The notes under the pieces were generated by a model that saw nothing but the letters and a program-made list of their open reading frames with translations, ran no database searches and was not told the DNA's origin. From Mycolicibacterium moriokaense (lineage in GTDB: Bacteria > Actinomycetota > Actinomycetes > Mycobacteriales > Mycobacteriaceae), in NCBI RefSeq assembly GCF_003347205.1, contig NZ_QQBJ01000010.1:62001-126000 (forward strand): a stretch of 64,000 bases of DNA, written 5' to 3'. The translations under genes and the position numbers were made by a program. Position 1 is the first letter of the stretch, and every line of letters starts with the position of its first letter. Below, piece after piece: positions 25,890 to 36,627 of this stretch.

Positions 25890-26804
25890 CTACAGGGTGC
25901 TTATTTCGAGCCATTCGTCGACCATGAAGGCGTCGCCGCGCGCCACGACCGTCACCCCGCCGCGGCCCGGATAGTGGGCCGGAATCACCGCGGCCCGCCG
26001 CCGCGACGCCTCGGTGAGCACCCGCTTGCGGGTTACCGCCGCGGCCTCGAAGTCCTCGTCGAACGCGCACGGATCGCCCGGGCGGTGCAGTTGCATCGGA
26101 CTGTGGGTCAGATCGCCGACGAACACCGCCGGCCTGCCCGCGTCCAGCCACAGCACCGCCGAGCCCGGCGTGTGGCCGGGTGCGGGCCGCAGTCGCAGCG
26201 AGTCGCTGATGTGGTGGTCGTCGGACCACAACTCGATCTGACCGGCCTGGTCGACGGGCAGGATGCTGTCTTCCCAGACGATCACGCTCGCGTTCTTGCG
26301 GTTCTGTTCGTCCTCGGTTCGGGCGGGTGGGCGCGCGTCGGCGTTGTCGGGGTGGAAGTGGCGGTAGTCGGGCTCCGGCACCAGATAGCGCGCGTTGGGA
26401 AACGTCGGCGCCCAGGAGTCGTTGTCCCGCTTGGTGTTCCACCCGACGTGATCGGTGTGCACGTGGGTGTTGACGACGAAGTCGACGGACTCCGGCACCA
26501 CGCCCGCGCGCGCCAGTTCGCCGAGGAAGTCGGTGTCCAGGTGGTCCAGCGGCGGCATCGCGGGGCGGTCGCGGCCGTTGCCGACACCGGTGTCGACCAC
26601 CACGGTCAGCCCGTCCACCTCGATCACCCAGCTCTGCATCGCGGCGCGCCAGAGATCGCCGCTGAAGAAGGTGGGCGAGTAGTCCGCCGGGAGGTCCTGC
26701 CACGCCGATGCCGGCGTCTGGGGGAACACGCTTCGTGGAAGGTCCACCGGCAGTTCGACGACGCGGGTGACCGTCGCGGAGCCCAGCTGCACGCGGTCGA
26801 CCAC
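25890..26804 (-). CDS. Metallo-beta-lactamase-fold hydrolase
   Basis: Predicted cytoplasmic metal-dependent hydrolase of 304 residues; the substrate is unknown. The zinc-binding motif THVHTDHVGW is clear. Further ligands are likely in PAPGHTPGSAV, FVGDLTHSPMQ and IPAHYPG. The overall pattern is like lactonase or thioesterase-type members of the superfamily. The GTG start lies 17 nt after the embB stop, but a TAAGGT box just upstream argues for its own leaderless transcript. It ends 41 nt before the furA start. I see no sequence link to arabinan synthesis. Confidence 0.85.
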   Translation of the reverse strand: MVDRVQLGSATVTRVVELPVDLPRSVFPQTPASAWQDLPADYSPTFFSGDLWRAAMQSWVIEVDGLTVVVDTGVGNGRDRPAMPPLDHLDTDFLGELARAGVVPESVDFVVNTHVHTDHVGWNTKRDNDSWAPTFPNARYLVPEPDYRHFHPDNADARPPARTEDEQNRKNASVIVWEDSILPVDQAGQIELWSDDHHISDSLRLRPAPGHTPGSAVLWLDAGRPAVFVGDLTHSPMQLHRPGDPCAFDEDFEAAAVTRKRVLTEASRRRAAVIPAHYPGRGGVTVVARGDAFMVDEWLEISTL

Positions 26805-26811
26805 ACCGGGA

Positions 26812-26817
26812 ACCTTA
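26812..26817 (-). promoter_or_regulatory. Predicted -10 element for the MBL-fold gene
   Basis: On the minus strand TAAGGT lies 7 nt before the GTG at 26804, in the 17-nt gap after embB. It predicts a leaderless message. Confidence 0.4.
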
Positions 26818-26821
26818 CGGC

Positions 26822-29800
26822 CTAGGCGCCGATCCGAATCTTGTTGGGCTTCCACAGCCCGCTGCGCGTCGCGGTGCCCAGTTCGATCTCGGCCGGCCGC
26901 GCATCGACAATGGTGTCGAACTTGCGCAGCGATCCCCAGTCGCGGCCCCAGTCGCGGGACAGGTAGGTCGCCATCACGTGGGCGCGCAGCAGCGGGTCGG
27001 ATATCGCGAGCAGCCCGCCGTTGCGGGGGTCCTCCCAGGTGTCTGTGTCGTGCAGCTTCGCCTCGTAATCCGGCGTGATCCGGAACTTGGGCACCTCGGT
27101 GACGCCGTTGGCGTGCAGCATCGGCTGCTGGCACGGGAAGGCCAGCCCCACCGCCCAGTCCATCAGCACCGGCTGCTCGGAGCCGACGTACTCCTGCAGC
27201 GAGCGCAGCTCCGGCACCCGCGGCGGCGTGACCGCGATCCAGTCGCCCGGGGTCAGCGAACGGTCCTCGGCCACAACACGAACCGCGACGGCATCGGCGG
27301 GTATCTGCGACCGGGCGTAGCGCAGGTTGCGCCAGGACGGCGCTATCGCGACGTCGTAGGGCGTCACCCGACCCGCGGGCACCGGGGCGCCGTCGGGTCC
27401 CGGCCGCGCGTACTCCAGTAAGACGTCCTGGCCGTCGGTGTGGCCGTTGAGCACGCTGTTGCCCGCGATGGTGCCCGCCGCGGTGATCACCACGAGCGGG
27501 TGCGCGTCATCGGGTTTCGGCAGTTGGTACCAGGCCGACGTCAGCGAACTCTGCTGCTGCGCAGGGCCGTCGACGTAGGTGCCTGCGACGGGAACCTTCG
27601 CCGGGTCCAGTCCGTAGGGCAGCGGCACCGTCGACCCGTTGACACCGGGACTGCTCAGCTTCGTCGGCGCGTCCCAGTCGTAGTCGGTCCCGGCCTGCGG
27701 AAGGGTGTTGCGGATCGCCTCGGCGACGATGTGATCGGGCACGCCGTCGGGCGTGAACCCGACGGGCTTCTCCCCGCCCAGCGGGCCGAGTGGACCGTAG
27801 TTGCCGGGCAGGGGCGCCATGAAGCCCGCGTTGGTGTCCGGTTCGACCAGCACGTCGTCGGCCAGCCCGCAGCCGCCGGTGAAGGCGCGCAGATTCGCCC
27901 ACGCGTTGGAGTAGGTCGGGTACTGGCGCACCACGCCGGCCGCCATCGACGCGACGAACACCGCCACCATGAAGCCGGCGGCGATGGGGATGGGTGCGGC
28001 GGTGAGCGCCCGCGCGAACCTTCCCTCGCCGTGATCGCGGGTGGCGAAGTGCAGCCACACCGTGTACACGGCCGAGACCGCGAACGCCGCGAAAAAGATT
28101 GTGCTGACGGTGATCGGGCCGATCTTCGGCATCGCGTTGTTGAACGGCACCCCGAAGCTGGAGACGTACCACCAGCCGTTCGTGGTGGCGAAGCACAGCG
28201 CCAGCAGGAACAGCACGGCGGTCACCACCGTCATCCGGTTGCGCGACCAGCGCAGCACCTTCGGTGACACCAGCACCGTGGCCAGCGCCGCCATCGCCGC
28301 ACCCACCGCGGCGAACAACCCGAAGTGGTGCACCCACTTGGTGGGGGTGAACATCAGGAAGAACATGGTGCCGAAGATGATTCCCATCAGCCGCCACGCG
28401 GGGCCGCGGGCCACTCCAGGAACTCGCTTGCGCCGCAACATCACGAACATCGCGATGAACAGGCTCAGCGCCGTGATCAGGAAGCCGAAGCGTCGCGACA
28501 GCGAGCCGTCCACCGTCGGCAGCATCAGGTAGTAGTAGCGCAGGTTCTCGGTGTACCAGGCCTGGCTGGGCCCGATCGCGGTGCGAATCCTGGTGGCCTC
28601 CAACACCGTTGCCAGTGTCTGGTCGGCAAATATCACGGTCAGCACCACGGTGCCCGCGGCCAGCAGCGGGGCCACCAGCGGCCAGGTGCCGACCAGGCGG
28701 TGCCTGCGCACCAGGATGCGCAGCAGCGGCCTGCCGCCGGCCAGCAGCGCGGCCACCGCGATCAGCCCGGTGGGCTGGATGCCGAGCGTGAACGCCGCGC
28801 TCACCACCGCCAGCGCGGCAGGCGTCATCCGGCCCGAGGTGATCGCGCGTTCGATCAGCACGTAGGTGATCAGCGCGCCGGTGGCGATCTGGCCCTCCGG
28901 GCGCAGGCCATTGTTGAACGGCATCCACGCCGCGAGCAGCACCAGGCCCGCCGCCCACGTCGCCGCCTTCGACGACTCCACCGCGGGGCCCAGGCGTGGC
29001 AGCACCTCCCGCGACAGCAGCAGCCAGCACACCAGCGCGCAGATCAGATCCGGCAGCCGGATCCAGATGCTCGCGTCGCTGACGTGGGTCATCAGCGCCA
29101 GCAGGTTGTAGTACCAGCCGAACGGGTCCTCCGGGCTGCCGAACCATCTGAAGTAGTTGGACATGTAGCCCGCGTGGTCGGCGACGCGGGCCATGCCGAG
29201 GATGTAGCCGTCGTCGGATGAGTTGGCGCCCATCACATGCCAGAGCACGAACGTCCCGACCACGACGACGTCGGCGGCCGTGAACGTGCGCCACCGCTGT
29301 GGGATCAGGCTGCGCATCCGGCGGCCGTCGAGGCGGTCCAGCCGCCACAGCGCGAACAGCGCGACGACGGTGGCCACGATCGCGCCGAGCATGGCCGCCA
29401 GCTTCAAAGGCGTTGGCTTGGTGGTGAACCGGGTGTCGATGGTCGCCGACACCGACAGCCCCGGCGGTGCGGGCCCGACCAGGTCGGTGAACACGCCGAG
29501 GATCTGCGGGCGCAGGTTGGGGTCGGAGAACCCGCTGCGCAGTTCCTTGCCCGTGGCGGGATCGGTCAGGCCGACGAAGGTGGCGAAGGTGCCGCCGTCC
29601 GTCGAGGTGATCTCGATGCGTTGACAGCCCGGCGACGTGCCGCCGCCGACCACCTTGGCCCGCGGCACGCTGGCGATGACGACGTTGCGGTCGGTGATGT
29701 CGACCCGCTGGCTGTTGACGTTGACGAACAGCGAGTTGAGCGTCGCCTGCTTGCCGTTCTTGGGCGCCGTGCCCAGCACCAGGCCCCCGGCGGGTGGCAG

Positions 29801-30016
29801 CGAGCGGATCACGTCGCACGGCACCGTCACCGTCATCGTCACCGGCACCTGGGAGATCAGCGGCGCGGTCACATCGTTGAGTTGGCCGTTCTGCGGCCAG
29901 TTCAGCGTCGCGGTGGTCTGCACCACCGGGAGCAGCGGCGTGGCGACCGACAGCACGAAGCCGATCAGGCCCGCGATCGTCGCCACCCAGCGCGTCACCC
30001 TGATGTTCTCGCTCAT
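26822..30016 (-). CDS. embB: Arabinosyltransferase EmbB
   Basis: GT-C membrane arabinosyltransferase that, with EmbA, builds the branched end of arabinogalactan arabinan from decaprenylphosphoryl arabinose. It is the main ethambutol target. The 1064-residue protein starts with a transmembrane helix and an extracytoplasmic domain, then the catalytic loop [14 protein letters not shown], many helices including the conserved [11 protein letters not shown], and a C-terminal carbohydrate-binding-type domain. The methionine of GYILGMARV is residue 275 and corresponds to M306 of M. tuberculosis, where resistance mutations occur; here it is ATG (wild type). The start overlaps the embA stop by 4 nt. 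Confidence 0.97.
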   Translation of the reverse strand: MSENIRVTRWVATIAGLIGFVLSVATPLLPVVQTTATLNWPQNGQLNDVTAPLISQVPVTMTVTVPCDVIRSLPPAGGLVLGTAPKNGKQATLNSLFVNVNSQRVDITDRNVVIASVPRAKVVGGGTSPGCQRIEITSTDGGTFATFVGLTDPATGKELRSGFSDPNLRPQILGVFTDLVGPAPPGLSVSATIDTRFTTKPTPLKLAAMLGAIVATVVALFALWRLDRLDGRRMRSLIPQRWRTFTAADVVVVGTFVLWHVMGANSSDDGYILGMARVADHAGYMSNYFRWFGSPEDPFGWYYNLLALMTHVSDASIWIRLPDLICALVCWLLLSREVLPRLGPAVESSKAATWAAGLVLLAAWMPFNNGLRPEGQIATGALITYVLIERAITSGRMTPAALAVVSAAFTLGIQPTGLIAVAALLAGGRPLLRILVRRHRLVGTWPLVAPLLAAGTVVLTVIFADQTLATVLEATRIRTAIGPSQAWYTENLRYYYLMLPTVDGSLSRRFGFLITALSLFIAMFVMLRRKRVPGVARGPAWRLMGIIFGTMFFLMFTPTKWVHHFGLFAAVGAAMAALATVLVSPKVLRWSRNRMTVVTAVLFLLALCFATTNGWWYVSSFGVPFNNAMPKIGPITVSTIFFAAFAVSAVYTVWLHFATRDHGEGRFARALTAAPIPIAAGFMVAVFVASMAAGVVRQYPTYSNAWANLRAFTGGCGLADDVLVEPDTNAGFMAPLPGNYGPLGPLGGEKPVGFTPDGVPDHIVAEAIRNTLPQAGTDYDWDAPTKLSSPGVNGSTVPLPYGLDPAKVPVAGTYVDGPAQQQSSLTSAWYQLPKPDDAHPLVVITAAGTIAGNSVLNGHTDGQDVLLEYARPGPDGAPVPAGRVTPYDVAIAPSWRNLRYARSQIPADAVAVRVVAEDRSLTPGDWIAVTPPRVPELRSLQEYVGSEQPVLMDWAVGLAFPCQQPMLHANGVTEVPKFRITPDYEAKLHDTDTWEDPRNGGLLAISDPLLRAHVMATYLSRDWGRDWGSLRKFDTIVDARPAEIELGTATRSGLWKPNKIRIGA

Positions 30017-33000
30017 GGCAAGGCCCTGATCGGTCCGTTACGCGTCCACCCGTGCACGGTGACCGAACCCTGGTCGACGACGGCGTCGGGCGCCTCGGAC
30101 TCGGGCACCAAACGGTAATAGCGCTCGATCGCGCCCCAGTCGCGGTACCAGTCGTTGCGCAGATACGACGGCACGGAATCGGAGCGCAGCAGCGCCCTGG
30201 TGATCAGCAGCGGGCCGCCGTCCTCGCTGGCTTCCCACTGGTTGGACGACACCACCGTCTGCTTCAGGTTCGGCAGGATGCGGTACTCCGGAAGTTGCGC
30301 AACGCCAAGGTGTTCGGAGAACGGGCGCTGGCAGGGGAAGTTTGCGGAGGTGGCGATGTCCATCAGCACCGGGGTGTCGGTGCCCATCATCTGCTGTGCG
30401 GTCTCCAGCACCGGAACCCGGGGCGGGGTGAACCCGAACCACTGGTCGGTGGACAGGTTGGGGTCGTCGGCGACGATGCGAACCACGTTGGTCTCCGGTG
30501 GTGCCCAGGCCAGCGGGAAGCGCAGGTTGCGCCAGGCTTTCTGCATGAAGGTGTCGATCGGCTGCACCTGGCCGAGCGCCTGATAGGAGCCGTCGGGCCG
30601 GTGCACGCCCCACTGCAGCTTGAGGCTCTGCCCGTAGTTGAAGGAGCCGTCCTCGTTGTAGTACCAGATCGCGCCCGCCGCAGCGACGGTCACCAGCGGG
30701 CGGTCCGGTGTCCGAGGCGGCAGCTGATACCAGGCGGAGGTCGCCTTGGCGGCGACGGTGTTCTCGTCGTAGCTGCCCATCACCGGCGTGCGCGCAGGAT
30801 CGAGGCCGAACGGCAGGAACACCCGCGATCCGTTGACGCCCTCGGGACCGTAGCCGCCGCTGGTGCCCGCGGCGTAGCCGATCCCGACGTTGGGCTTGTT
30901 GGGCGAACCGGGGGAGTTCACGGTCCCGGGGTTCGCCGTCACGGGTTCTGCGGGCTCGAGCTTGTCGCTGACGCCGTTGGGGTTGAACCCGACGGGGTTC
31001 TCCCCGCCCAGCGGACCGTACTGGCCGAACCGCTGACCCGGTACCGGTTGCAGCATGCCCGCGTTGGTGTCCGGCTCCACCAGCACGTCGTCGGCCATGG
31101 CGCAGCTGGTGCCGCTCAGGCCGGACGCCAGCGCCTCGATGTTGGCCTTGGCGGTGGTGTAGACGGGGTAGCGCTGCGCGGCGCCCTTGGCCATCGAGCC
31201 CACCTCGAGCACCACCATGATGACCGCCACCACCAGCAGCGGGGTGGACGCCAGCGCGCGGTTGCGGCCGGTGTTGGCGACCTCGGTGTGGCCTGCGTAG
31301 TCCATCCGAAAGTGCAGCCAGCCCGCCAGCAGACCCGTGATCATCGCCAGCACCAGGAAGATGAACGTCACCGGCACGCCCGCGATAACCGGCTGCTTGT
31401 CGAACCACGGCACGCCGTAGTTGCCGACGTAGAACCACGCGTTGATGCCCGATGTCGCCCAGGCCAGGATGAACAGCAGCGCGGTGACGTACAGCGCGAG
31501 ATTGCGTCGGGTGTGCAAGCCGACCCGGGCGAAGACGAACGCGGTGACCGCCCCGAGCGCACCCGCCAGGCCGGCGAACGCGCCGAACTGCACGGCCCAC
31601 TTCGTCGGCGTGAAGGTCAGCAGCAGCAGCCCGACCGCGGTGGTGCCGATCAGCCGCCACACCGGACCCGACGCGACGCCCGGCAGCCTGCCGCGGCGCA
31701 GCAGCACCGCGATCATGCCGAATAGGCACAGCATCATCACCAGCACGCCGAACCGGCGGGTCAGCGACGAGTCGGCGCTGTCCTCGACGGTGAGGAAGTA
31801 GTAGCGCAGGAATTCCTGGTACCACGCGATGGTGGGGCCGACGACGTACTTGATGCGCGCGGACTCAGCGACGGTGGCCAGCGTCTGATCGCGGAACACG
31901 ACCACGAAGATCAGCGACAGCGCGGCGGCGAGCGGGGCGAGTTGAGCCAGCAGCCCGTCATCCGGCTTGCGCGCCCTGACGTTGCGGGCGATCGCCCTGG
32001 CGCCGACCAGGATCGGTGCCAGCGCGATCAGCCCCTGCGGGGCGGTGGTCATGCTGAACACCGCGACGATGATCGCCAGCGCCGCCGGCCACAGCCTGCG
32101 GGTGCCGATGGCGTTCTCCACCAGCACCCACGCCGCCACGGTGCCGAACGCGATCAGCGGTTCAGGGCGCAGACCGTTGTTGAACGGCAGCCAGGCGGCC
32201 AGGAACACCGCACCCGCGGTCAGCACGGTGACCCGGTTGAGGGCCAACCGCCTGCCGAGGCGGGGCAGCACGCAGCGGCTGATGATCAGCCAGGTTCCGA
32301 TGGCCGCCGCGGTCGCAGGCAGCCGCATCCACACCCCGGCCGTGCTGACGGCAGCCAGGTGCGCCAGCACGTTCTGGTACCAGTCGAACGGCGCCTCGCT
32401 CGCGCCGAAGAACCGGTAGTAGTTGGCCGAGTAGCCGGCGTCGGCGCTCACCCGCGCGATCGCGAGGTTGTAGCCGTCGTCGGAGGAGATGGCGCCGATG
32501 ACGTGCCAGAGCAGCAGGGTGCCGACCACGCCGATGTCCGTGATCCAGGTGACGGGCCCCGCCCGCAGGAAGCGCCGCCACGCCTGCGGCACGCGTCGGC
32601 CCGCGCTGGTGTCCAGGATCGCCAGGGCGACGATCGATGCCAGCACCGCGACGACGCCCAGCACCATCACGGCCAGCTTCAGCGGCGTGGGCGAGGTGAT
32701 GAACCTGGTGTCGACGTCGATGCGCGCCGACAAGCCCGGCTGGGGCGCCACCTTCATGTCGGTGAAGATGCCGGCGACCTGCGGCCTCTTCTCCGGCGGC
32801 AGGGCGCCGGTGGCGCCGGGGATGCCGACGAAGTCGGCGCCCACCTGGCCGACGTCGGCCCAGACGTGCAGCACGCCGCAGTTGCCCGCGGCGACGGCGG
32901 CGCGCGGGGCGGTGGCGGCCACCGAGTCGCGGAAAGCCACGATCACGACGTCCGCGGTGGCCCGGATGAACAGGGCGCCCTTGGTGACGTCGCTGGCCTG

Positions 33001-33321
33001 CTTCGGCACCGTGGACAGCACGACACCGCCCTCGGCGGGCAGCGTGGCGATGGCCTGGCAGGGAATGGAGATGTCGAGGGTCTGCGGCGCGCCTGACACC
33101 AGCGGTGCCGTGATGTCGGCGACCATGCCGTCGGCTCCCGGCCCTGGTGTCGCCGCCGCTGCGGCTCCAGACCCCTGCGGCCAGGAGATCGTCGCCGTCG
33201 TCTGCTTGACCGGCAGCAGCGGCACCACCGCACACAACAGCACGCCTGCGATGCCCGCGACGACGGCGACGAGCCGGGCGATCGCGGACAGCCCGGTCCG
33301 CTCAGATTCGTCGCGTGGCAC
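30013..33321 (-). CDS. embA: Arabinosyltransferase EmbA
   Basis: Partner of EmbB in making the terminal hexa-arabinofuranosyl motif of arabinogalactan. The 1102-residue protein has the Emb layout: N-terminal helix ([20 protein letters not shown]), extracytoplasmic domain, catalytic loop [15 protein letters not shown], multiple transmembrane helices with [11 protein letters not shown], and a large C-terminal domain. An Ala/Gly-rich insertion ([15 protein letters not shown]) lies near residue 50-65. It lies 24 nt after embC and overlaps embB by 4 nt. Confidence 0.97.
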   Translation of the reverse strand: MPRDESERTGLSAIARLVAVVAGIAGVLLCAVVPLLPVKQTTATISWPQGSGAAAAATPGPGADGMVADITAPLVSGAPQTLDISIPCQAIATLPAEGGVVLSTVPKQASDVTKGALFIRATADVVIVAFRDSVAATAPRAAVAAGNCGVLHVWADVGQVGADFVGIPGATGALPPEKRPQVAGIFTDMKVAPQPGLSARIDVDTRFITSPTPLKLAVMVLGVVAVLASIVALAILDTSAGRRVPQAWRRFLRAGPVTWITDIGVVGTLLLWHVIGAISSDDGYNLAIARVSADAGYSANYYRFFGASEAPFDWYQNVLAHLAAVSTAGVWMRLPATAAAIGTWLIISRCVLPRLGRRLALNRVTVLTAGAVFLAAWLPFNNGLRPEPLIAFGTVAAWVLVENAIGTRRLWPAALAIIVAVFSMTTAPQGLIALAPILVGARAIARNVRARKPDDGLLAQLAPLAAALSLIFVVVFRDQTLATVAESARIKYVVGPTIAWYQEFLRYYFLTVEDSADSSLTRRFGVLVMMLCLFGMIAVLLRRGRLPGVASGPVWRLIGTTAVGLLLLTFTPTKWAVQFGAFAGLAGALGAVTAFVFARVGLHTRRNLALYVTALLFILAWATSGINAWFYVGNYGVPWFDKQPVIAGVPVTFIFLVLAMITGLLAGWLHFRMDYAGHTEVANTGRNRALASTPLLVVAVIMVVLEVGSMAKGAAQRYPVYTTAKANIEALASGLSGTSCAMADDVLVEPDTNAGMLQPVPGQRFGQYGPLGGENPVGFNPNGVSDKLEPAEPVTANPGTVNSPGSPNKPNVGIGYAAGTSGGYGPEGVNGSRVFLPFGLDPARTPVMGSYDENTVAAKATSAWYQLPPRTPDRPLVTVAAAGAIWYYNEDGSFNYGQSLKLQWGVHRPDGSYQALGQVQPIDTFMQKAWRNLRFPLAWAPPETNVVRIVADDPNLSTDQWFGFTPPRVPVLETAQQMMGTDTPVLMDIATSANFPCQRPFSEHLGVAQLPEYRILPNLKQTVVSSNQWEASEDGGPLLITRALLRSDSVPSYLRNDWYRDWGAIERYYRLVPESEAPDAVVDQGSVTVHGWTRNGPIRALP

Positions 33322-33345
33322 GAGGGTCGATGTTAGGCGACAGAA

Positions 33346-36300
33346 TTAATGACGCAGCGGCGCCGGGCTCCACAGCCCGCTGCGCGTGGCCGAACCGAGA
33401 TCAAGCCGTGCGGGCTGGGCGTCCCGGTAGTAGGGCGTGAACTGCTGAAGCTCGCCCCAGTCGCGGAACCAGTCATCCTTCAGATAGGACGGCAGGATGG
33501 TGGCCCGCAGCAGCAGCTCACTGATGCCGAGCGGTCCGCCGCCCACGTTGTCCATCACCGGCGAGTTCGCCTCGGCGCCAAACCGGTCGGGCAGGATGCG
33601 CCACTTCGGCACCTCGATGACGCCGTTCTGGTGGCTGTAGGGCCGCTGACACGGGAAGGCCAGCCCGACCAGCCAGTCCAGCAGCACCGGGTCCTGCGAG
33701 CCGACCACCTGCTGCAGGGTGCGCAGCTGCGGAATGCGCGGCGGTGTGATGGCCAGCCAGTGCTGTGGGGCCAGGTCGTCGTCGTTGGCCACCAGCCGCA
33801 CCTGGGTGGCGTCGGCGGGGATGGCGGCCAGCGGCACCCGCAGGTTCCGCCAGGCCGGTGGCGCGCCGACGTCGCCGAACTCGACGGAGCCCTTCGACTC
33901 GCCGTCATCGCCGGCCCACTGCACCACGATGTCGCCGGGGTCGAAGCGGCCGGCCGCCGACACCACCAGGATGGACGTCTTGCGATCCTGCTCGGCCCAG
34001 TCGGCGGGCAGCCGGTACCACGCCGACCGGAGCAGCGCGGGCTGCTGAGTGCCGCTGCGCCAGCTGCCCATCACGGGCGTGCGGGCCGGGTCGAGGTCGA
34101 ACGGCAGTCGCGCGCGTGACCCGTTGATCCCGGCCCTGGCCGTCGTGCCGCCCTCGGTGCCCGCCTGGCTGCTGCTCACGTCCTGGTCGCCCTGGGCCGT
34201 GTCGGCGAAGTTGCTCGAGGTGCCAGGGCCGCCGCCCGTCACCTCGTCTGCGGACAGGTTGGTCGGAATGTTGTTGGGGCCGAAGCCTTCCGAGGTCGAA
34301 GCGCCGAGGGCGTCGGCGACCGGTGCGCCCACCGGTGACAGCATGCCCTTGTTGGGGTCCTGCTCCACCATCACGTAGTCGGCGAGGCCGCAGCGCTTGC
34401 CGACCAGCGCGCCGAGGTTGGAGTGGCCCACCGTAAACCCCGGATAGACGTCGATCATCGCCAACGTCAGCGACAGCACCTCGAAGAAGACGACCAGCCA
34501 TCCGGCGATCGCCAACGGCGACTGGGCGATTCGCGACAGCCGGCCGCCGCTGCCGTCCGGCGGGGACCGGTCGTGGCCGTAGAAGTGGAACCAGGCGGCC
34601 ACCAGAAGCGCCAGTACGGCCAGACCGAGCAGCGCGGTGGTGAAGCCGAAGTGCCACTCCGGGAACTGGTTCGACCACGGCACACCGAAGTTGGAGACAT
34701 ACCACCAGCCGTTGACGCTGGCGAACGACAGCGCCATCACGAACAGCACCGCAGCGGCGAAGATCGCCCGGTTGCGGCGGGACTTCATCGCCGTCGCGGT
34801 GACGGCGACAGCGGCCAGCGCGCCGAGAGATCCTGCCAGGCCTGCGAATACGCCGAAGTGGTGCGTCCACTTGGTGGGCGTGAACATCATCGCCAGGAAC
34901 GAGATGATGGTGATGCCGATGATCCGCCGACTCGGGCCCGCGGCGGTGCCGGGGATCTTGCCCTTGCGCAACGTCATCGCCACCGACACCGCCAACGCGA
35001 GCAGCACGGTCAGCACGCCGAAGCGGCGCGCGATGGATCCGTCCGGAGTCGCCATGAACAGGCGTTCGTAGCGGATGTGCTCGTCGAACCAGGCCAGGCT
35101 CGGGCCCACCGCCGACTTGAACGTGCTGGCCTGGATCTCCGCGGCGAAGGTCTGGTCGCGGAAGATCAGGATGATCGTCACAGTGCACGCGGCCAGCACC
35201 GGAGCCAGCAGCGCCAGATAGCCGAACCGCGAAGTATGGCTCGCCACAATGGTTTTCAGCGGTCCGACGGCGACCAGCAGCGCGCCGACGGCGGCGATGC
35301 CCGTCGGCCCCGAGAACAACGTCAGCGCGCCGATGATGATCGCGATCGCCACCGGAAGAACCCGGCTGGTGGCGACGCCACGCTCCACCGAGCACCAGGT
35401 CAGCAGGATGCCCAGCGCGATGATCGGCTCGGGTCGCAGCCCGTTGTTCAGCGGCAGCCAGAACGCCAGGAACATCGCGGCCGCCGTCCACTTGGCGGCG
35501 GGGTTGGTCTTCACCGCGTGGCCGAGTCGCGGAATGACCTCGCGGCTGATCACCCACCAGCAGACGATCGCCATCACCAGCGTCGGCAGCCGCACCCAGA
35601 CGCTGTTGGTGCTGACGTGAGCCCACACCGCCAGCAGGTCGTAGTACCAGCCGAACGGCGCCTCCGGCGTGCCGAACCAGCGGTAGTAGTTGGCCATGTA
35701 GCCGGCGTGCTCCGACACCCTCGCCATGGTGAGGATGTAGCCGTCGTCGGCGGTGTTCGCGCCGACGAAGTGCCACCACACCAGTACCGCGACCACCAGC
35801 GCGTCCAGCGGCCTGACCGTCCACCAGCGGGGCGGTAGGAACCTGCGGTGCCTAATGCCGTCGGCGGTGTCGAGCACGTGCAGGGCGCCAAGCGCGATGA
35901 CGGTCATCGCGACGCCGACGATCATCACGATCATCTTCAGCAGCGTCGGCGAGGTGCTGTAGCGCGAGTCCACCGTCGCCGAGAACTGCAGGCCCGGCGG
36001 GGCGGGACCGGCCAGATCGGTGAACACTCCGACGATCTGCGGCCGGAAGTCGTAACCGCTGCGTTCGCCGCGCAGCGGATCGCCGGGGTTGTCGGTGTCG
36101 GGGCCCTTCACCAGACCGACGAATTCGCCGGTCACCTTGTCCGCGTGCGCGGTGAACGTCAGTTTCTGGCAGGCCGGGCTGAGCACCTGGCTCAACGGCG
36201 CGGATACCACCGGCGTATTCCGCACGATGACGAGCAGGTCGTTGTTGACCCGTTCGATCAGCAGCCCGCGGTCGACCGCCTTGCGCGCCTGCTTCGGCAC

Positions 36301-36627
36301 CGTCGACAGCAACACCGTCTTGCCCGCGTTGTCCGGCCCGGCCAGCCCCGCCGCAACCGAACAGGGCACGCTGATCTCCAGGTCGGTGGCCACATAGCCG
36401 ATCAGCGGCGCGTTGACGCTCTGCAGTACGCCGTTCTGGGGCCAGTTCAGTTGGGCCGTCGTCTGTGTGACGGGCAGAAATGGCGTGGCGAGGGCCAGCG
36501 CGGCACCGAGAAGCCCGGTGATGATCGCCACCAACCGCGCGTTGCGGTGATTGGCTGGCCGCGCCCCGTTTCCGACCACGGGGCTTGATGGTAATTGGCC
36601 GGGCTGTGGTGACTTCTCGTCGGCCAT
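33346..36627 (-). CDS. embC: Arabinosyltransferase EmbC
   Basis: Arabinosyltransferase that extends the arabinan of lipoarabinomannan. The 1093-residue protein has a hydrophilic N-terminus ([11 protein letters not shown]), a first helix IITGLLGAALALATPFLPV, the catalytic loop NTADDGYILTMARV and FTPTKWTHHFG. The start ATG at 36627 shares one base with the aftA stop (TGATG); the frame stays open upstream into aftA, but homologues do not extend there. It is identified as EmbC by position (first of embC-embA-embB, after aftA) and by sequence. Confidence 0.96.
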   Translation of the reverse strand: MADEKSPQPGQLPSSPVVGNGARPANHRNARLVAIITGLLGAALALATPFLPVTQTTAQLNWPQNGVLQSVNAPLIGYVATDLEISVPCSVAAGLAGPDNAGKTVLLSTVPKQARKAVDRGLLIERVNNDLLVIVRNTPVVSAPLSQVLSPACQKLTFTAHADKVTGEFVGLVKGPDTDNPGDPLRGERSGYDFRPQIVGVFTDLAGPAPPGLQFSATVDSRYSTSPTLLKMIVMIVGVAMTVIALGALHVLDTADGIRHRRFLPPRWWTVRPLDALVVAVLVWWHFVGANTADDGYILTMARVSEHAGYMANYYRWFGTPEAPFGWYYDLLAVWAHVSTNSVWVRLPTLVMAIVCWWVISREVIPRLGHAVKTNPAAKWTAAAMFLAFWLPLNNGLRPEPIIALGILLTWCSVERGVATSRVLPVAIAIIIGALTLFSGPTGIAAVGALLVAVGPLKTIVASHTSRFGYLALLAPVLAACTVTIILIFRDQTFAAEIQASTFKSAVGPSLAWFDEHIRYERLFMATPDGSIARRFGVLTVLLALAVSVAMTLRKGKIPGTAAGPSRRIIGITIISFLAMMFTPTKWTHHFGVFAGLAGSLGALAAVAVTATAMKSRRNRAIFAAAVLFVMALSFASVNGWWYVSNFGVPWSNQFPEWHFGFTTALLGLAVLALLVAAWFHFYGHDRSPPDGSGGRLSRIAQSPLAIAGWLVVFFEVLSLTLAMIDVYPGFTVGHSNLGALVGKRCGLADYVMVEQDPNKGMLSPVGAPVADALGASTSEGFGPNNIPTNLSADEVTGGGPGTSSNFADTAQGDQDVSSSQAGTEGGTTARAGINGSRARLPFDLDPARTPVMGSWRSGTQQPALLRSAWYRLPADWAEQDRKTSILVVSAAGRFDPGDIVVQWAGDDGESKGSVEFGDVGAPPAWRNLRVPLAAIPADATQVRLVANDDDLAPQHWLAITPPRIPQLRTLQQVVGSQDPVLLDWLVGLAFPCQRPYSHQNGVIEVPKWRILPDRFGAEANSPVMDNVGGGPLGISELLLRATILPSYLKDDWFRDWGELQQFTPYYRDAQPARLDLGSATRSGLWSPAPLRH

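Noticed and set aside
25849-26703. Continuous reading frame joining furA to sequence upstream
   Set aside because: The upstream part is antisense-frame translation of the MBL-fold gene. FurA homology begins only near the GTG at 25848, where the promoter also points.
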